NCBI RefSeq assembly: GCF_004795105.1
Contig: NZ_SSBL01000005.1
Coordinates: forward strand, 124,001-188,000
DNA length: 64,000 bases
From: Streptomyces sp. A0642
GTDB taxonomy: Bacteria > Actinomycetota > Actinomycetes > Streptomycetales > Streptomycetaceae
Direction of reading: 5' to 3'
The translations under genes were made by a program, and so were the position numbers. Numbering within the stretch: position 1 is the stretch's first letter; every line of letters starts with the position of its first letter. The notes beneath the pieces are model-generated. The model ran no database searches. It worked only from the letters and a program-made list of their open reading frames with translations, and was not told the origin of the DNA. This document shows, piece after piece, positions 1-8,545 of the stretch.

Positions 1-947
1 GCGTACTGCGTGACGTCCTGCACCTCGCGCTGCACGATCCACGCGTCGCAGCCGTACGGCACCCAGGACCGCACCCTGTCCTGCCACTCCTCGCCTTCGG
101 TGTGCTGCCAGTTGGCCAGGAAGTGCGCGTAACCGCCCTCGTTGAGGCGGTCGCCGGTCTGCTGCACCAGGGTCCGGCACAGGTCGTCGCCCGCCATCCC
201 GCCGTCGCGGTAGGTGAGCCGGGCGCCGGGCGAGATGACGAACGGCGGATTGGAGACGATGAGGTCGTACGTCTCGGAGCCGACGGGCTCGTAGAGGGAA
301 CCCTCGCGCAGGTCGGCCGGGGCGGCGCCCGACAGGGCGAGGGTGAGCCGGGTGAAGTCGAGGGCGCGCGGGTTGAGGTCGGTGGCGGTGACGCGGGTGG
401 CGTGCTGCGAGGCGTGCAGCGCCTGGATGCCGGAGCCCGTACCGACGTCCAGTGCGGACTCGACGGGGCGGCGGACGGTGATCCCGGCGAGGGTGGTGGA
501 GGCCCCGCCGATCCCGAGGACGACGCCCTCCTCGTGCGAACCGATCCCGCCGGCCCCGCCCACCGCGCAGCCCAGGTCGGAGACGATGAACCAGTCCTGG
601 CCCTCCGGCCCGCTGTACGGCCGCACGTCGACCGTCGCCCGCACCTCGCCGTCCGCCTCGGTCAGCCAGCCGTCCGCCACGCACTCCTCCACCGGCAGCA
701 CGGCGGCCGCCCGCCCGGCGGGGACGGGGCGCTGGAGAAGGAAGAGCCGGACCAGCGTGTCGAGCGGCCCGTCACCCCGGGTGGCCCGCAACGCCGGAAC
801 CGTCTCGCTGCGGGCGAGCGCGGCGTAAGCGGGTGCGCCAAGCAGGTCGAGGAGACCGTCGGCGGTGAAGGCGGCGGCGAGCAGGGCTTCGCGGAGCCGG
901 GTCGCGTGGTCTGCTGCGGGAAGGCTGGTCTTACTCACATGCCCCAT
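1..947 (-). CDS. Class I SAM-dependent methyltransferase (C-terminus cut by window edge)
   Basis: Translation from the right gives an N-terminal helical region, then a Rossmann methyltransferase core with a glycine-rich SAM-binding loop (LDVGTGSGIQAL), an acidic residue ending strand 2 (TATDLNPRA) and a catalytic NPPF motif (IVSNPPFVI). NPPF is typical of N6-adenine or RsmC/PrmC-like N-methyltransferases acting on RNA, DNA or protein. ATG at 947 is chosen because GGGAG lies 8 nt upstream; GTG at 938 in the same frame is the alternative. The gene runs off the window at base 1, so its C-terminus and exact substrate cannot be seen. The family call is sure; the substrate is unknown. Confidence 0.85.
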   Translation of the reverse strand, partial: MGHVSKTSLPAADHATRLREALLAAAFTADGLLDLLGAPAYAALARSETVPALRATRGDGPLDTLVRLFLLQRPVPAGRAAAVLPVEECVADGWLTEADGEVRATVDVRPYSGPEGQDWFIVSDLGCAVGGAGGIGSHEEGVVLGIGGASTTLAGITVRRPVESALDVGTGSGIQALHASQHATRVTATDLNPRALDFTRLTLALSGAAPADLREGSLYEPVGSETYDLIVSNPPFVISPGARLTYRDGGMAGDDLCRTLVQQTGDRLNEGGYAHFLANWQHTEGEEWQDRVRSWVPYGCDAWIVQREVQDVTQY

Positions 948-1056
948 TGTGACGGCTCCCGCTGACAACGGCAGCGGCCCGGCGGCCCCTCGGGGCCGCC
1001 GGGCCGGTCGCAGGGGCCTGTGACGTCCTGCCGCGACCTCCTGCCAAGGCTTCCCG

Positions 1057-1683
1057 TTACGCCTTCTTGCTGGGCGAGGCGGACGCCTCCTTCGAGGGCG
1101 TCGCCTCATTCGGCGCACCGGCCGGGGGCGATGCCGAGGCCGTCGGCTTCTGGCAGCCCTTCTGCTTGGCCATCGCGGCGCCGACTTCGCCGGACTGGAG
1201 CTTCTTCAGCGCCTGGTCGCCGTTCGTGCTGATCTTGTTCAGCTCGTCGGCGATGCCCTTGAGACCGTCGGCGAACTTCGCCTGGTCCCCGGTGTCCAGG
1301 TCGTCGACCTTCTTCTGCAGATTCGCGTAGGCCACGGAGGAGGCGTTGAGCTCCTTCACCGCTTCCTTCTGCGTCGTCTCGCCGTCGTCGACCGGCGGCG
1401 GACCCGCCGAGTCGACGGCCGTGCCCAGCGCCTTGTACGCCTGCGAGATCTGCTGGAAGGCGGCCGAGTCGGTCTTCTGGACGTCGGCGGGCTTGCTGTT
1501 GTCGGCCGTCTGCTGCTGGATCGAGGCGTTGGCGTTCGCGATCTTCTGCAGCTGTGGCTGGACCTGGTCGCAGACCTTCTTGGCCCAGTCGTTCACCTTG
1601 TTGTCGCTGTCGTCGCTGCAGCCCGACAGCGTAAGTACCAGTACCGCACCGCCGGACAGCGCGGCCGCAAGCTTCTTGTTCAC
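1057..1683 (-). CDS. Small secreted lipoprotein, Lys/Gln-rich helical
   Basis: About 208 residues. A short N-terminal signal (VNKKLAAALSGG, then a hydrophobic stretch) ends in the lipobox LSGC, so the mature protein should be lipid-anchored outside the membrane. The rest is hydrophilic and helical (many K, Q, D, A), with two further Cys (VCDQV near the N-terminus, KGCQKP near the end) that could form a disulfide, and a Ser/Pro/Ala-rich tail. GTG at 1683 is preferred over an upstream in-frame ATG at 1701 because GGAAGG precedes it. No enzymatic motif is visible; function unknown. It lies between the methyltransferase and hppA on the same strand. Confidence 0.8.
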   Translation of the reverse strand: MNKKLAAALSGGAVLVLTLSGCSDDSDNKVNDWAKKVCDQVQPQLQKIANANASIQQQTADNSKPADVQKTDSAAFQQISQAYKALGTAVDSAGPPPVDDGETTQKEAVKELNASSVAYANLQKKVDDLDTGDQAKFADGLKGIADELNKISTNGDQALKKLQSGEVGAAMAKQKGCQKPTASASPPAGAPNEATPSKEASASPSKKA

Positions 1684-2033
1684 CGGATTGGTCCCTTCCA
1701 AGGCTCTCGGCCCCGGAACTTACACGTCGAGCGCCCTCCATCCGGGTGTCGGACGTCCGATGAGTGGCCTTTTGCAGCCATTTGCACCAAGGGAAATGAG
1801 GGAGATGCCACTCACCCGCACGGCCGCCGAGAGCGGGAACACCTGAACGAGGCATCACTCGCGCGGACACACGGACGGGTGAGTGATGGCGATGACGCGT
1901 TCGGGCCCACGGAGGGGTGAACCCGACTCGCGCGGGTGCACGGACGGGCGAACCCGGCATCAGAGTGCCGCGCCCGCCCGCCTCCTGATGGGGCGTCGTG
2001 CGACCGGCGCCTACGCGGCGTGCGAACCCCGCC

Positions 2034-4469
2034 TCACTGAGCGGCTGCCGGATCGGCCGGCCTGGCCCTCCCCTCCCCGTCCCCGCCGTCCGAGCCGCCC
2101 TCATCGCCCACCGCGATGCCCCTCCGCTTCGAGAGGTAGACCGCGCCGACGATGACCGCGACGGCCAGCGCCGCCACCACCGCACGCACCCCCGCGCTCG
2201 CGTCCTCGCCGTAGCTGAACTGCACCACCGCGGGAGCGATGAGCAGCGCCACCAGGTTCATCACCTTGAGGAGCGGGTTGATCGCCGGCCCGGCCGTGTC
2301 CTTGAACGGATCGCCGACCGTGTCACCGATGACGGTCGCGGCATGGGCGTCGCTGCCCTTGCCGCCGTAATGGCCGTCCTCGACGAGCTTCTTGGCGTTG
2401 TCCCACGCCCCGCCGGAGTTGGCGAGGAAGACGGCCATCAGCGTCCCCGTGCCGATCGCGCCCGCCAGATACGAACCGAGTGCGCCGACACCGAAGCTGA
2501 AGCCGACCGCGATCGGCGCCAGCACCGCCAGCAGACCGGGCGTGGCCAGCTCGCGCAGCGCGTCCTTGGTGCAGATGTCGACGACGCGCCCGTATTCCGG
2601 TTTCTCCGTGTAGTCCATGATCCCGGGGTGCTCGCGGAACTGCCGCCGCACCTCGTAGACCACGGCGCCCGCGGACCGGGAGACCGCGTTGATGGCCAGG
2701 CCGGAGAAGAGGAAGACCACCGCGGCGCCGAGGATCAGTCCGACCAGGTTGTTGGGCTGGGAGATGTCGAGACTCAGCCCCATCTCCCCGGCCGAGGCGC
2801 CGACATCGTCGACCGCCGTCGCGATCGCGTCGCGGTAGGACCCGAACAGCGCCGCCGCCGCCAGGACGGCCGTGGCGATGGCGATGCCCTTGGTGATGGC
2901 CTTGGTGGTGTTGCCCACGGCGTCCAGGTCGGTGAGGACCTGCGCACCGGCGCCGGTGACGTCACCGGACATCTCTGCGATGCCCTGCGCGTTGTCGGAG
3001 ACCGGGCCGAAGGTGTCCATGGCGACGATCACCCCGACGGTGGTGAGCAGCCCCGTTCCCGCCAGCGCCACCGCGAAGAGCGCCAGCATGATCGACGTAC
3101 CACCCAGCAGGAACGCCCCGTAGACGCCGAGCCCGATCAGCAGCGCGGTGTAGACGGCGGACTCCAGGCCGACGGAGATTCCGGCGAGCACGACGGTCGC
3201 CGGTCCGGTCAGTGAGGACTTGCCGATGTCCCGGACGGGGCGCCGGCTCGTCTCGGTGAAGTAGCCGGTCAGCTGCTGGATCAGGGCTGCCAGCACGATG
3301 CCGATCGCGACGGCGACCAGCGCGAAGACCCGCGGGTCGCCGCCGTGCGAGGTGACGGCCGCATCGCTGACCCCGTCCAGTTCGGCGTACGAGGACGGCA
3401 GGTAGACGAAGACCGCTACGGCCACCAGCACCAGTGAGATGACGGCGGAGATGAAGAACCCGCGGTTGATGGCGGTCATACCGCTGCGGTCGGCGCGGCG
3501 CGGGGCGACCGCGAAGATCCCGATCATCGCGGTGACCACCCCGATCGCCGGCACGATCAGCGGAAAGGCCAGGCCCGAGTCACCGAAGGCGGCCTTGCCG
3601 AGGATGAGCGCGGCGACCAGCGTGACGGCGTACGACTCGAAGAGATCGGCCGCCATGCCCGCGCAGTCCCCGACGTTGTCGCCCACGTTGTCGGCGATGG
3701 TCGCGGCGTTGCGGGGGTCGTCCTCCGGGATGCCCTGTTCCACCTTCCCGACGAGGTCGGCGCCGACATCGGCCGCCTTGGTGAAGATGCCACCGCCGAC
3801 CCTCATGAACATCGCGATCAGCGCGGCGCCGAGCCCGAATCCCTCGAGCACCTTCGGCGCGTCGGCGGCATAGACGAGGACCACGCAGGAGGCGCCCAGG
3901 AGCCCCAGCCCCACGGTGATCATGCCGACCACGCCGCCCGTACGGAAAGCGATCTTCATCGCTTTGTGCGAAACGGCGGTGAGATCTTTTTCCGGTTCGC
4001 CCTCCGCGGGAGTCGCCTCACGCGCTGCGGCCGCCACCCGCACATTGCTCCGCACGGCCAGCCGCATACCGATGTATCCAGTGGCTGCCGAGAAAAGCGC
4101 ACCCACCAGGAAGAACACCGAACGGCCGATGCGCTGGGACCAGTTGTCCGCCGGAAGCAGCAGCAGAAGGAAGAAGACGACGACGGCGAATACACCGACC
4201 GTACGCAGCTGCCGGGCCAGATAGGCATTCGCGCCCTCCTGGACCGCCGCCGCGATCTCCTTCATGCGCTCGGTGCCCTCGCCCGCCGCCAGCACCTGGC
4301 GCACCAGCAGCTGGGCGACGATCAGTGCGGCGACGGCGACGACCGCGACGACGATCACGATGACGCGGTTGTCATCGGTGAGCACGGCGGCCGCAAGAGT
4401 GGTGGGTGGGTCGGAAAGTGCGGAAAACTGCGTCGGTTCTGCCAGTGGTGTGGTGCCGGATCCCGCCAT
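2034..4469 (-). CDS. hppA: Membrane-bound proton-translocating pyrophosphatase
   Basis: 811 residues with about 16 hydrophobic membrane spans. The protein hydrolyses cytosolic pyrophosphate and pumps H+ across the membrane. Diagnostic motifs are the substrate loop DVGADLVGKVEQGIPEDDPR, the DNVGDNVGDCAG metal/PPi motif, and a second acidic motif near the C-terminus (GDTVGDPFKDTAGPA). The sequence GNTTKA carries Lys at the position that is Ala in potassium-dependent enzymes, so this should be the K+-independent H+-pump class. ATG at 4469 is preceded by AAGGAGGA at ideal spacing; longer in-frame extensions upstream lack a ribosome site. The gene is monocistronic in appearance, with a -10-like TACAAT about 40 bp upstream. 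Confidence 0.97.
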   Translation of the reverse strand: MAGSGTTPLAEPTQFSALSDPPTTLAAAVLTDDNRVIVIVVAVVAVAALIVAQLLVRQVLAAGEGTERMKEIAAAVQEGANAYLARQLRTVGVFAVVVFFLLLLLPADNWSQRIGRSVFFLVGALFSAATGYIGMRLAVRSNVRVAAAAREATPAEGEPEKDLTAVSHKAMKIAFRTGGVVGMITVGLGLLGASCVVLVYAADAPKVLEGFGLGAALIAMFMRVGGGIFTKAADVGADLVGKVEQGIPEDDPRNAATIADNVGDNVGDCAGMAADLFESYAVTLVAALILGKAAFGDSGLAFPLIVPAIGVVTAMIGIFAVAPRRADRSGMTAINRGFFISAVISLVLVAVAVFVYLPSSYAELDGVSDAAVTSHGGDPRVFALVAVAIGIVLAALIQQLTGYFTETSRRPVRDIGKSSLTGPATVVLAGISVGLESAVYTALLIGLGVYGAFLLGGTSIMLALFAVALAGTGLLTTVGVIVAMDTFGPVSDNAQGIAEMSGDVTGAGAQVLTDLDAVGNTTKAITKGIAIATAVLAAAALFGSYRDAIATAVDDVGASAGEMGLSLDISQPNNLVGLILGAAVVFLFSGLAINAVSRSAGAVVYEVRRQFREHPGIMDYTEKPEYGRVVDICTKDALRELATPGLLAVLAPIAVGFSFGVGALGSYLAGAIGTGTLMAVFLANSGGAWDNAKKLVEDGHYGGKGSDAHAATVIGDTVGDPFKDTAGPAINPLLKVMNLVALLIAPAVVQFSYGEDASAGVRAVVAALAVAVIVGAVYLSKRRGIAVGDEGGSDGGDGEGRARPADPAAAQ

Positions 4470-4507
4470 ACGTCCTCCTTGACGCTCAGCGCTCAAGACG
4501 TGGACGG

Positions 4508-4513
4508 ATTGTA
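4508..4513 (-). promoter_or_regulatory. Candidate -10 element for hppA
   Basis: TACAAT on the minus strand, 38 bp before the hppA start codon, in a locally AT-richer stretch. A clear -35 hexamer is not seen at 17 bp (TGTTTT), so this is a candidate only. Confidence 0.4.
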
Positions 4514-4656
4514 GGGAGCGGAACACGATCAAAACAGTGCGCGGTAAATGTAATTGCCCTTCATCCACCGAACGGCAATTGATCGAGTTCCCCGCCTGGA
4601 CCGAATGCAGTAATGGGGCAGACGCATTGCGGAAGATCATTACTCGGGCAGAAACG

Positions 4657-4682
4657 AAAAAAGGCCCTGCTCAGCAGGGCCT
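4657..4682 (-). terminator. Rho-independent terminator of the bldG/anti-sigma unit
   Basis: Read on the minus strand: a 10-bp perfect stem (AGGCCCTGCT/AGCAGGGCCT) with a 1-nt gap, followed directly by six T. This classic U-tract terminator is unusual in such a GC-rich genome. It lies about 80 bp after the anti-sigma stop codon and about 190 bp before the hppA start. Confidence 0.9.
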
Positions 4683-4759
4683 CGGAAATCTCGATCAGGG
4701 GTGGCCGGCTACGCCGTCCGGGGTGGCTGAGCCGCCCCAGGGCCGGAGCCGGAGCCGGC

Positions 4760-5230
4760 TCAGGGGAGGACGGTGAGGGGCGTCTTCGGCCAGCTCATGC
4801 GGATCACTCCGCCGTCCACGCCGGACCTGACCTCCACATCGTCGACCAGACCGCTGATGACCGCGAGGCCCATCTCGTCCTCACCGTCGCCCTCCGGTTC
4901 CGGTTCGTCCGGTCCCACCTCCGGCGCGGGGCCGCGACGCCCGGAGACGCCGCCGGGCACGGATCCGTCGGCACCCGGACCGGGCACCTCGTCACCGACC
5001 TCGATGGAGAAGGACTTCTCGTCCTCGATCAGGACGACCGTGACAGGCGCCGTGATGCCGTGGCTGCGGTGCAGCCCGACCGCTCGGCTGCAGGCCTCTC
5101 CGACGGCGAGCCGGACCTCGTCGAGCACGGCCTCGTCGACCCCGGCCCGGCGCGCCACGGCGGCCGCCACGAGGCGGGCGGTCCTGACGTGCTCGGGCTG
5201 GGCGCTGAAGCGGAGTTCAACGGTGGCCAT
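4760..5230 (-). CDS. Anti-sigma factor / HATPase-like partner of BldG (SCO3548 type)
   Basis: 156 residues with an RsbW/SpoIIAB-like GHKL fold. It should bind a sigma factor and be countered by the anti-anti-sigma factor BldG encoded just upstream; in S. coelicolor the equivalent SCO3548 antagonises BldG in development. The N-box region reads GEACSRAVGL, with Arg where kinases have the Mg-binding Asn (EAxxNA). The G-box region is DEMGLAVISGL. A Pro/Glu/Gly-rich insert sits between them. ATG at 5230 follows GAGGGGG at 6 nt. The loss of the N-box Asn suggests weak or no kinase activity (inference). Co-transcription with bldG is likely, with a strong terminator behind it. Confidence 0.85.
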   Translation of the reverse strand: MATVELRFSAQPEHVRTARLVAAAVARRAGVDEAVLDEVRLAVGEACSRAVGLHRSHGITAPVTVVLIEDEKSFSIEVGDEVPGPGADGSVPGGVSGRRGPAPEVGPDEPEPEGDGEDEMGLAVISGLVDDVEVRSGVDGGVIRMSWPKTPLTVLP

Positions 5231-5502
5231 ACGATCCCCCTCGAACGTACGTAAGTGCACTCATGGAGCCGGGCCAACGGCCCGGTGCTCCTGAGCTCTG
5301 TCTGCGCATGCCGCTGACCGTCCGGTCGCCGCTCGACTGCCGGCCGCCTGCCGAGGCTGCCGGCCGGCAGAAGAAATATCAGCCGCAGACCGCCGGACGG
5401 GTGACGGAAGGGTGTCCGACACTCGCCGCCGGAAGCAGCGGCCGCCGATCAGCCGCCACCCGGCCTCCCGGGCTCGGCACCGCTGTCGCACCGACCGCCG
5501 CC

Positions 5503-5523
5503 GGGCCGGCTCGAAGCCGGCCC
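5503..5523 (-). terminator. Hairpin between bldG and the anti-sigma gene
   Basis: A 9-bp perfect stem (GGGCCGGCT/AGCCGGCCC) with a 3-nt loop lies 17 bp after the bldG stop codon. There is no T tract, so it may only attenuate read-through into the anti-sigma gene. That fits separate short and long bldG transcripts known in S. coelicolor. Confidence 0.5.
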
Positions 5524-5539
5524 GACCGCGGAGGGGACG

Positions 5540-5893
5540 TCAGTCGGTGGCCGCCACGGCCTCGTCGACCGTGGTGTGGATCGGGAACACCTTGGTCAGA
5601 CCGGTGATCCGGAAAATCTTGAGAATGCGCTCCTGGTTGCACACCAGGCGCAACGAGCCCTCATGGGCCCGCACACGCTTCAAGCCGCCCACGAGCACGC
5701 CGAGGCCGGTGGAGTCGAGGAAGTCGACGCCTTCCATGTCGACAACCAAGTGGTAGCTGCCGTCATTCACCAACTCGACCAACTGCTCGCGCAGCTTGGG
5801 CGCGGTATACACATCAATCTCGCCACCGACCTCGACGACCGTACGGTCGCCACCAGGGCCGGACACATTGCGAGTCGACAAGGACAGGTCCAC
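5540..5893 (-). CDS. bldG: Anti-anti-sigma factor BldG
   Basis: 117 residues, a single STAS domain. BldG is a master switch for aerial growth and antibiotic production in Streptomyces: unphosphorylated BldG sequesters anti-sigma factors. The phosphorylation-site motif [14 protein letters not shown] is intact, with Ser61 here equivalent to Ser57 of S. coelicolor BldG; the 4-residue shift comes from a SGPG-type insertion after residue 10. GTG start at 5893 is preceded by GGAGGA. The gene is followed by the anti-sigma gene on the same strand, and is divergent from the helicase with 78 bp between the start codons. Confidence 0.96.
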   Translation of the reverse strand: MDLSLSTRNVSGPGGDRTVVEVGGEIDVYTAPKLREQLVELVNDGSYHLVVDMEGVDFLDSTGLGVLVGGLKRVRAHEGSLRLVCNQERILKIFRITGLTKVFPIHTTVDEAVAATD

Positions 5894-5971
5894 GGATCCT
5901 CCAGCACCTTGCTATCGAGCGGTCGCCCCTCGGTCTCCCCGGCGGAGCCAGGGGACGGATCGCCAGCCGCG

Positions 5972-8545
5972 ATGGCATTCAATCACTTACGGGCAGCCAT
6001 GCACGACGCCTTGGGACCATTGTCCGTCTTGCCAGTGACACACTCGGTGCCGATGGCCAAGAATCACCGCCCCAGTCAACCACCCGAGAGCGGGGGTTCC
6101 CGCCCCTCTCCCGACGTGGTCCTCGACCGGCTCGCCGCAAGGGCGGGCCGGTCCGCGCGCATCACTCATACGGAGCACTTGCCCCCGCGTGCGGGAACCC
6201 ATGCCATCTGGCCCGATCGCATCCGTCCGGAAGTGGTCGCGGCCATCCAGAAGGCCGGTATCGATCACCCCTGGACCCACCAGGCGGCCGCGGCGGAGCA
6301 CGCGCTGGACGGCGTGTCGGTGGTGATCGCCACCGGCACGGCCTCCGGCAAGTCGCTGGCCTACCTCGCCCCGGTCCTCAGCGCCCTCCTGGACGGCTCG
6401 GAAGCCCCCAACGGCCGGGGGGCAACCGCCCTGTACCTCTCCCCCACCAAGGCCCTGGCCGCCGACCAGAGGCGTTCGGTGAAGGAACTGGCGGCTCCTC
6501 TGGGCCCCGGGATCAGGCCCGCCGTCTACGACGGCGACACGCCCGTCGAAGAACGCGAATGGGTGCGTCAGTACGCCAACTACGTCCTCACCAATCCCGA
6601 CATGCTGCACCGCGGGATCCTTCCGTCCCACCCCCGATGGGCCTCCTTCCTGCGCGCCCTGCGCTACGTCGTCATCGACGAGTGCCACACCTACCGGGGC
6701 GTCTTCGGCTCGCATGTCGCCCAGGTGGTGCGCCGTCTCCGCCGCCTGTGCGCCCGCTACGGCGCCGATCCGGTCTTTCTCCTCGCCTCCGCCACCGCGG
6801 CGACGCCCTCGGTCGCGGCGGGCCGCCTCACCGGCCTTCCGGTGACCGAGATCGCCGACGACGCCTCCCCGCGCGGCGAACTGGTCTTCGCCCTGTGGGA
6901 GCCGCCCCTGACCGAGCTGACCGGCGAGAAGGGCGCACCCGTGCGCCGCACCGCCACGGCCGAGACCGCTGATCTCCTCACCGACCTGACCGTGCAGGGC
7001 GTTCGCTCCGTCGCGTTCGTACGCTCGCGGCGGGGCGCCGAGCTCATCTCCGTCATCGCCAAGGAACGCCTCGCCGAGATCGACCGCTCGCTGCCCTCCC
7101 GGGTCGCCGCCTACCGCGGGGGCTACCTCCCCGAGGAACGCCGCGCCCTGGAGCGCGCACTGCACTCCGGCAGCCTCCTCGGCCTGGCCGCCACGACCGC
7201 CCTCGAACTCGGGATCGACGTCTCCGGCCTGGACGCCGTCGTCATCGCGGGATACCCCGGCACAAGGGCTTCGCTGTGGCAGCAGGCCGGCCGCGCCGGA
7301 CGCGCGGGGCAGGGCGCCCTCGCCATCCTCGTGGCCCGCGACGACCCGCTGGACACCTTCCTCGTCCACCACCCCGAAGCGCTGTTCCAGCAGCCCGTGG
7401 AGTCGACCGTCCTCGACCCGGACAACCCGTACGTCCTGGCCCCCCACCTGTGCGCCGCCGCCTCGGAACTGCCGCTCACCGCGTCCGACCTGACTCTCTT
7501 CGGCCCCGCCGCCGACGGGCTCCTGCCGCAGCTGGAAGCCGCGAAACTGCTCCGCAGACGGGCATCGGGCTGGCACTGGACCCGGCGCGAGCGGGCCGCC
7601 GACCTCACCGACATCCGGGGCGAGGGCGGACGCCCGGTCCAGATCGTCGAGGAGGGCACCGGCAGGCTGCTGGGCACCGTCGACGAGTCCGCCGCGCACA
7701 CCGCCGTCCACGAGGGCGCCGTCCACCTCCACCAGGGCCGCACCTATCTGGTCCGGAAACTGGACCTGGAGGACTCGGTCGCACTGGTCGAGGAAGCGGG
7801 TCCGCCCTACTCGACGACCGCACGCGACACCACGGCCATCGCCGTCCTGGACACCGATACGGAGATCCCCTGGGGGGACGGGCGGCTCTGCTACGGATCG
7901 GTGGAGGTGACCAACCAGGTCGTCTCCTTCCTCCGTCGCAGACTGATCACCGGCGAGGTGCTCGGCGAGACCAAATTGGACCTCCCGCCCCGCACCCTCC
8001 GCACCCGTGCCGTGTGGTGGACGGTCACCCAGGACCAGCTGGACGCGGCACGGATCAACCCGGAGATCCTCGGCGGCGCGTTGCACGCCGCCGAGCACGC
8101 CTCGATCGGCATGCTGCCGCTCTTCGCCACCTGCGACCGCTGGGACATCGGCGGGGTGTCGGTGCCGCTGCATCCCGACACTCTGCTGCCGACGGTCTTC
8201 GTGTACGACGGCCACCCCGGCGGCGCCGGCTTCGCCGAACGCGCCTTCCACACCGCCCGCGCCTGGCTGACCGCCACGCGCCAGGCCATCGCCTCCTGCG
8301 AGTGCGCGGCCGGCTGCCCGTCGTGCATCCAGTCCCCCAAGTGCGGCAACGGCAACGAGCCTCTGCACAAACGAGGCGCCGTACGCCTGCTCACGGAACT
8401 CCTCCGATCTGCCCCGCCGGGGCTGGATGACGTGGACTGCACGGGAAGTCCGGGCGTGCCTGGGCCGGGCGGGGCGGAGTCGGGAGAGCAACGGGCCGCC
8501 GTGCAGGAGCCGGGCCGCGCGGACGAACCGGATTCCTCGCAGTAG
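5972..8545 (+). CDS. DEAD/DEAH-box helicase with C-terminal zinc-binding DUF1998 (MrfA/YprA-like)
   Basis: 857 residues. Superfamily 2 helicase: Walker A ATGTASGKS (residues ~120-128), DEAH-type box IDECHTYRG, SAT motif LASATAATP and motif VI QQAGRAGRAGQG. The C-terminal half ends in a four-Cys cluster (CECAAGCPSC, then SPKCGNG) like that of B. subtilis MrfA, which works in mitomycin-lesion repair. ATG at 5972 is taken as start; codon 6 is then TTA (bases 5987-5989), the rare leucine codon read by the bldA tRNA. In-frame ATGs at 5999 and 6053 lie beyond it. No strong ribosome site is seen. The 3' end overlaps the convergent pilus-type gene by 155 bp. Confidence 0.93.
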   Translation: MAFNHLRAAMHDALGPLSVLPVTHSVPMAKNHRPSQPPESGGSRPSPDVVLDRLAARAGRSARITHTEHLPPRAGTHAIWPDRIRPEVVAAIQKAGIDHPWTHQAAAAEHALDGVSVVIATGTASGKSLAYLAPVLSALLDGSEAPNGRGATALYLSPTKALAADQRRSVKELAAPLGPGIRPAVYDGDTPVEEREWVRQYANYVLTNPDMLHRGILPSHPRWASFLRALRYVVIDECHTYRGVFGSHVAQVVRRLRRLCARYGADPVFLLASATAATPSVAAGRLTGLPVTEIADDASPRGELVFALWEPPLTELTGEKGAPVRRTATAETADLLTDLTVQGVRSVAFVRSRRGAELISVIAKERLAEIDRSLPSRVAAYRGGYLPEERRALERALHSGSLLGLAATTALELGIDVSGLDAVVIAGYPGTRASLWQQAGRAGRAGQGALAILVARDDPLDTFLVHHPEALFQQPVESTVLDPDNPYVLAPHLCAAASELPLTASDLTLFGPAADGLLPQLEAAKLLRRRASGWHWTRRERAADLTDIRGEGGRPVQIVEEGTGRLLGTVDESAAHTAVHEGAVHLHQGRTYLVRKLDLEDSVALVEEAGPPYSTTARDTTAIAVLDTDTEIPWGDGRLCYGSVEVTNQVVSFLRRRLITGEVLGETKLDLPPRTLRTRAVWWTVTQDQLDAARINPEILGGALHAAEHASIGMLPLFATCDRWDIGGVSVPLHPDTLLPTVFVYDGHPGGAGFAERAFHTARAWLTATRQAIASCECAAGCPSCIQSPKCGNGNEPLHKRGAVRLLTELLRSAPPGLDDVDCTGSPGVPGPGGAESGEQRAAVQEPGRADEPDSSQ

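Noticed and set aside
102..965. Long open frames on the strand opposite to real genes (here and across the window, e.g. 5987-8491, 20676-22502, 22495-24684, 40048-43176)
   Set aside because: They are shadows of high-GC third codon positions: Gly/Arg/Pro/Asp-rich, no domain and no ribosome site.
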